Origin: an uncultured Clostridia bacterium
GTDB taxonomy: Bacteria; Bacillota; Clostridia; Oscillospirales; Ruminococcaceae
Assembly: GCA_948473085.1 (NCBI GenBank)
Contig: CAOKWH010000005.1
Span: 33,130 to 97,129 of the forward strand
Reading direction: 5' to 3'
Length of the DNA stretch: 64,000 bases
The translations under genes and the position numbers were made by a program. Numbering within the stretch: the first letter of the stretch is position 1; each line of letters begins with the position of its first letter. This document shows positions 60,763-64,000 of the stretch, piece after piece. A model generated the notes under the pieces. That model ran no database searches and was not told the origin of the DNA. It was given only the letters and a program-made list of their open reading frames with translations.

Positions 60763-63396
60763 TTATGCCTGGGGGAACTTAATGGCAGCCTGTGCCGCAG
60801 CCAGCCGGGCAATGGGAACCCGGTAGGGGGAACAGGACACATAGCTCAGCCCCACCTTGTGACAGAACTCCACCGAAGCAGGGTCGCCGCCATGCTCGCC
60901 ACAGATGCCCAGCTTCAGGTCCGGCTTCACCGAGCGGCCCAACCGGGCGGCCATCTCAATGAGCTTGCCCACACCCTTGAGATCCAGGGTGGCAAAGGGG
61001 TCGAAGTCAAAGATCTTTTTATCGTAGTAGCTGCCCAGGAAGGCAGCGGCATCGTCCCGGCTCAGGCCAAAGGTCATCTGGGTCAGGTCGTTGGTACCAA
61101 AGGAGTAGAAATCCGCTTCCTTGGCAATCTCATCTGCCAGCAGCGCAGAGCGCGGGGTTTCCATCATGGTGCCCACCTTGTATTCCAGCTTGCTGCCGTG
61201 CTTCTGAATTACTTCATCGGCAGCGGCTACAATAATATTCTTAATGTACTTCAGCTCGGCCTCGTCGGTTACCAGCGGCACCATAATTTCCGGCACAAAC
61301 TGCCAGTCGGGGTGCGCCTCGGTGACCTCAATGGCGGCCTCAATCACAGCCTCGGCCTGCATCCGGGCAATTTCGGGGTAGGATACCGCCAGGCGGCAGC
61401 CCCGGTGGCCCATCATGGGGTTCACCTCCCGCAGGTCCACAATGGCCTTGCGCAGAGCATCGGAGGTGGTTTCCAGCTCAGCAGCCAGAGCCTTCAGGTC
61501 CTCGCCCTCCTTGGGCAGGAACTCATGCAGGGGCGGGTCGATCAGGCGCACTGTCACCGGCAGGCCGTTCATGGCCGAGAACACCTTGACAAAGTCCTCC
61601 CGCTGCATAATATGCATTTTATCCACTGCCCGCTGACGCTGGGTGGGGGTTTTGGCCAGAATCATCTCCCGCACAGCCTTGATTTTGTGCTCATCAAAGA
61701 ACATGTGCTCGGTGCGCACCAGGCCGATGCCCTCGGCGCCAAACTTGTAGGCCTGGGCGGCGTCGGCAGCTGTTTCGGCATTGGCCCGTACCTGCAGCTT
61801 ACGGAACTTGTCGGCCCAGCCCATCAGGCGGCTGTAATCGCCGCTGAGGCCGGCGCCAACCGTGGAGATTTTGCCCAGGTAAACCCGCCCGGTGGAGCCA
61901 TCCAGGGAGATATAATCCCCTTCCTTGACTATCAGGCCGTTTACTTCAAAGCAGCGCTCCCCTTCCCGAATGGTAATGTCGCTGCAGGAGGAGATACAGC
62001 AGATGCCCATGCCCCGGGCCACTACGGCGGCGTGGCTGGTCATGCCGCCCCGCACAGTGAGGATACCCTCGGAGATGTGCATGCCCTCAATATCCTCCGG
62101 GGAGGTTTCCAGCCGCACCAGAATAACCTTGCGGCCATCCTGCACCCACTCCTTGGCCGTTTCGGCATCAAACACCACCTGGCCGCAGGCAGCGCCGGGA
62201 GAAGCCGGCAGGGCAGAGGCCAGGGTTTTCGCCTTTTTCAGCTCGCCGGGGTTAAACTGGTCGTGCAGGAAGGCGTCCAGCTGGGAGGGATCCACCAGCA
62301 GCACAGCCTGTTCCTCGTTAATCAGGCCCTCGTCCACCATGTCGCAGGCAATTTTCATCGCTGCCTGGGCAGTGCGCTTACCGTTGCGGGTCTGGAGCAT
62401 GAACAGCCGGCCCTTTTCAATGGTAAACTCCATATCCTGCATATCCCGGTAGTGCTTTTCCAAATTGTCGGCAATCTGCAGGAACTGGTTGTATACCTCG
62501 GGCATAATCTGGCGCAGTTCCTCAATGCTCTGGGGGGTGCGGATACCGGCCACAACATCCTCGCCCTGGGCGTTTACCAAAAATTCGCCAAAGAACTTCT
62601 TTTCGCCAGTGGCAGGGTTGCGGGTAAAGGCTACACCGGTGCCGCAGTCGTTGCCCATATTGCCAAATACCATCATCTGCACTGTAACGGCAGTGCCCCA
62701 GGAGGAAGGAATGCCGTTCTGCCGGCGGTAGTAGATGGCCCGGGGGTTATCCCAGGAGCGGAACACCGCCTGTACCGATTCCATCAGCTGCACCTTGGGG
62801 TCGGCGGGGAAATCCTTGCCCACATGCCCCTTGTACAGCGCCTTGAACTGCTCCACCAGCTGGCGCATATCGGCATAATCCAGCTCGGTATCCTGGCTGA
62901 CGCCCTTCTTTTTCTTCATGCCGTCGATGGCCCGCTCAAAGTACTCCTTGGGCACTTCAGCCACAACATCGGCAAACATCTGGATGAAACGGCGGTATGT
63001 ATCGTAGGCAAAGCGGGGGTTGTCTGTCAGTTTGGCAATGCCCTCCACAACCTCGTCATTCAGGCCCAGATTGAGGATGGTATCCATCATGCCCGGCATG
63101 GAGGCCCGGGCACCGGAACGCACCGAAACCAGCAGCGGGTTGCCGGCATCGCCAAACTTTTTGCCGGATAGGGCTTCCAGCTTGGTGACATACTGGAAAA
63201 TTTCTTCCACAATTTCGTCGTCAATCTTCTTCCCATCGTCATAGTAACGGGTGCAGGCCTCGGTGGTTACCGTAAACCCGTGGGGGACCGGCATACCCAG
63301 CCCGGTCATTTCGGCCAGATTGGCGCCCTTGCCCCCCAGCAGCTCCCGCATGGAGCCATTGCCCTCGGAAAACAGATAAACATACTTTTTACTCAC
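60763..63396 (-). CDS. ppdK: Pyruvate, phosphate dikinase
   Basis: The 877-residue enzyme interconverts pyruvate and PEP with ATP/PPi. It has the N-terminal ATP-grasp part (LLGGKGANLAEMTGLGMPVP, RSGARASMPGMMDTILNLG), the phospho-His domain with GGMTSHAAVVARGMG (His near 455), and the C-terminal TIM-barrel (GAEGIGLVRTEHMFF, GTNDLTQMTFGLSRDD, GICGEHGGDP). I start at GTG 63396 because GGAGAGG lies eight bases before it, inside the longer frame from 63417. With pyc it forms an alternative route around pyruvate kinase. Confidence 0.97.
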   Translation of the reverse strand: MSKKYVYLFSEGNGSMRELLGGKGANLAEMTGLGMPVPHGFTVTTEACTRYYDDGKKIDDEIVEEIFQYVTKLEALSGKKFGDAGNPLLVSVRSGARASMPGMMDTILNLGLNDEVVEGIAKLTDNPRFAYDTYRRFIQMFADVVAEVPKEYFERAIDGMKKKKGVSQDTELDYADMRQLVEQFKALYKGHVGKDFPADPKVQLMESVQAVFRSWDNPRAIYYRRQNGIPSSWGTAVTVQMMVFGNMGNDCGTGVAFTRNPATGEKKFFGEFLVNAQGEDVVAGIRTPQSIEELRQIMPEVYNQFLQIADNLEKHYRDMQDMEFTIEKGRLFMLQTRNGKRTAQAAMKIACDMVDEGLINEEQAVLLVDPSQLDAFLHDQFNPGELKKAKTLASALPASPGAACGQVVFDAETAKEWVQDGRKVILVRLETSPEDIEGMHISEGILTVRGGMTSHAAVVARGMGICCISSCSDITIREGERCFEVNGLIVKEGDYISLDGSTGRVYLGKISTVGAGLSGDYSRLMGWADKFRKLQVRANAETAADAAQAYKFGAEGIGLVRTEHMFFDEHKIKAVREMILAKTPTQRQRAVDKMHIMQREDFVKVFSAMNGLPVTVRLIDPPLHEFLPKEGEDLKALAAELETTSDALRKAIVDLREVNPMMGHRGCRLAVSYPEIARMQAEAVIEAAIEVTEAHPDWQFVPEIMVPLVTDEAELKYIKNIIVAAADEVIQKHGSKLEYKVGTMMETPRSALLADEIAKEADFYSFGTNDLTQMTFGLSRDDAAAFLGSYYDKKIFDFDPFATLDLKGVGKLIEMAARLGRSVKPDLKLGICGEHGGDPASVEFCHKVGLSYVSCSPYRVPIARLAAAQAAIKFPQA

Positions 63397-63831
63397 GATG
63401 TTTGACCTCTCCTTCATAAAATACCCCCGATCCCATGCCAGGAACAGGTTGGTTTTTTAAGTTTTGCCTCTGTTAAAAGAGTTTCGCCAAATTCCATAGT
63501 TATTTATATTATATCAGCAAAAAGCAGCCTTTTCCATATAAAAGACTCCAAAGGACACATATTTTTAGCATTTCACAAGGTTTTTGACATATTTCCCGTC
63601 GATTTAACGGATTTAGACAAGAATAGACGGGGAATTTTGCAGTTTTTCCAGCATAAAATTAGGAGCCCCTTCTATCTTATGCCCATTTTCAGGAAAACAT
63701 ATCCAAACTTTCCTCCTACCCTTCCTCCACATCCTTCTATTTTATCTAAGCATCCGCTTATATCCAGGGCATTTTCACCGGCCCCCTCCTTGGCTACTTA
63801 ATTCCTATAAAATTGATACTACCCAGAAGAA
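63397..63831. other. Intergenic region upstream of ppdK
   Basis: On the minus strand an extended -10 (TGATATAAT at about 63512-63520) is a probable ppdK promoter; its -35 is weak. The rest shows only an AT-rich stretch and no gene. Confidence 0.55.
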
Positions 63832-63860
63832 TTGACTTTAAGGCCAAAAGCGTGTATAAT
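63832..63860 (+). promoter_or_regulatory. Promoter of a short antisense RNA
   Basis: TTGACT (63832-63837), 17 bases, TATAAT (63855-63860). No reading frame follows before a terminator. Confidence 0.85.
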
Positions 63861-63866
63861 TAAGAA

Positions 63867-63957
63867 TAAAGAAGGCACCATCGATAGACGGCTGCCCCAA
63901 TAAATTGAGAAGAAATAACCGCTCAACTTGTGAGGTTCAGGCGGCTATTTCTTTTTA
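63867..63957 (+). ncRNA. Probable type I antitoxin RNA
   Basis: A transcript from the promoter above would be about 90 bases and end at the hairpin at 63911-63957. Its 3' half is complementary to the end of a hydrophobic peptide gene on the other strand, the convergent 3'-overlap layout known from firmicute type I toxin-antitoxin pairs. Confidence 0.65.
63911..63957 (+). terminator. Bidirectional terminator of the antisense RNA and toxin mRNA
   Basis: AGAAATAACCGC and GCGGCTATTTCT arms (one mismatch) followed by TTTTATT on the plus strand; the toxin stop codon lies within the stem. Confidence 0.8.
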
Positions 63958-64000
63958 TTATGTAGCTGGATAACCAGCTGAATAACGGCAATGATTACCA
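63945..64000 (-). CDS. C-terminal end of a holin-like toxin peptide (partial)
   Basis: Seventeen codons are visible before the window edge: VIIAVIQLVIQLHNKKK then TAG. A hydrophobic helix ending in Asn-Lys-Lys-Lys is typical of the putative holin-like toxin family of Firmicutes. The start codon lies beyond the window. Confidence 0.6.
   Translation of the reverse strand, partial: VIIAVIQLVIQLHNKKK

Noticed and set aside
60724..63171. 815-codon plus-strand frame opposite ppdK
   Set aside because: It is the antisense of a well-conserved gene in GC-rich DNA and has no protein-like motifs of its own.

Overview
The window looks like a chromosomal segment of a GC-rich, anaerobic, low-complexity-free Firmicute of the class Clostridia, most likely an Oscillospiraceae/Ruminococcaceae-type gut bacterium. 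The reasons are a T-box upstream of serS, a nine-gene V/A-type ATPase operon, pyruvate phosphate dikinase and pyruvate carboxylase, GHKL/LytTR signalling, a class B sortase, consensus sigma-A promoters (TTGACA-N17-TATAAT) and many small lipoproteins. Taxonomy is inference from gene content only. Most of the segment is ordinary chromosome. There is no integrase, transposase or phage structural module.

Layout. 0-5 kb: a truncated YtcJ-type amidohydrolase, an AT-rich GNAT gene, a small membrane protein, and a DEAD-box helicase behind a promoter plus terminator-like leader. 5.2-8.4 kb: a Crp/Fnr regulator followed by a NitT/TauT-type ABC importer. 8.4-12.6 kb: serS with its T-box, then a dCache chemoreceptor translationally coupled to an FMN-binding lipoprotein. 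12.8-15.3 kb: a DnaA-box-like cluster, a flippase-like membrane protein and a glycolipid-type glycosyltransferase. 15.5-16.4 kb: tRNA-Arg and an AT-rich orphan gene bounded by a 16-bp inverted repeat. 16.6-20.3 kb: a four-gene operon of LytTR regulator, GHKL kinase and two uncharacterised related proteins. 20.5-27.2 kb: two HxlR divergons (flavoredoxin; ABM-like plus OsmC), pyruvate carboxylase and a second OsmC. 27.4-33.2 kb: an M23 peptidase, a CZB-domain chemoreceptor, two lipoproteins sharing a domain and a GNAT. 33.2-42.2 kb: the ATPase operon, transcribed G-C-I-K-F-E-A-B-D. 42.6-47 kb: tRNA-Ala, a Cys/His-rich secreted protein, dcd, and a duplicated module of tiny membrane peptides. 47-50 kb: TPR and Sel1 proteins, then an array of structured repeats. 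50.4-53.4 kb: sortase B, a TrmN6-like methyltransferase and rsmI. 53.4-60.6 kb: a phosphodiesterase, three overlapping small ORFs, a DUF1904 protein, a GTPase, an SDR, two RCK/TrkA proteins and a TraX protein. 60.8-64 kb: ppdK and the edge of a probable type I toxin-antitoxin locus.

The least explained parts are four. (1) 43.9-45.6 kb holds a duplicated operon of single-span peptides ending in a CC-x-K-Y-L motif, around one secreted protein; most of these peptides are too short for routine gene calling. (2) 49.8-50.1 kb holds three ~115-bp units, each with a 26-bp palindrome; a large and a small hairpin keep pairing between units while their bases change. (3) The right edge shows a holin-like toxin tail covered by a convergent antisense transcript. 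(4) The LytTR/GHKL operon carries two paralogous proteins of unknown role. All functional statements come from reading motifs and context by eye; no database search was run.
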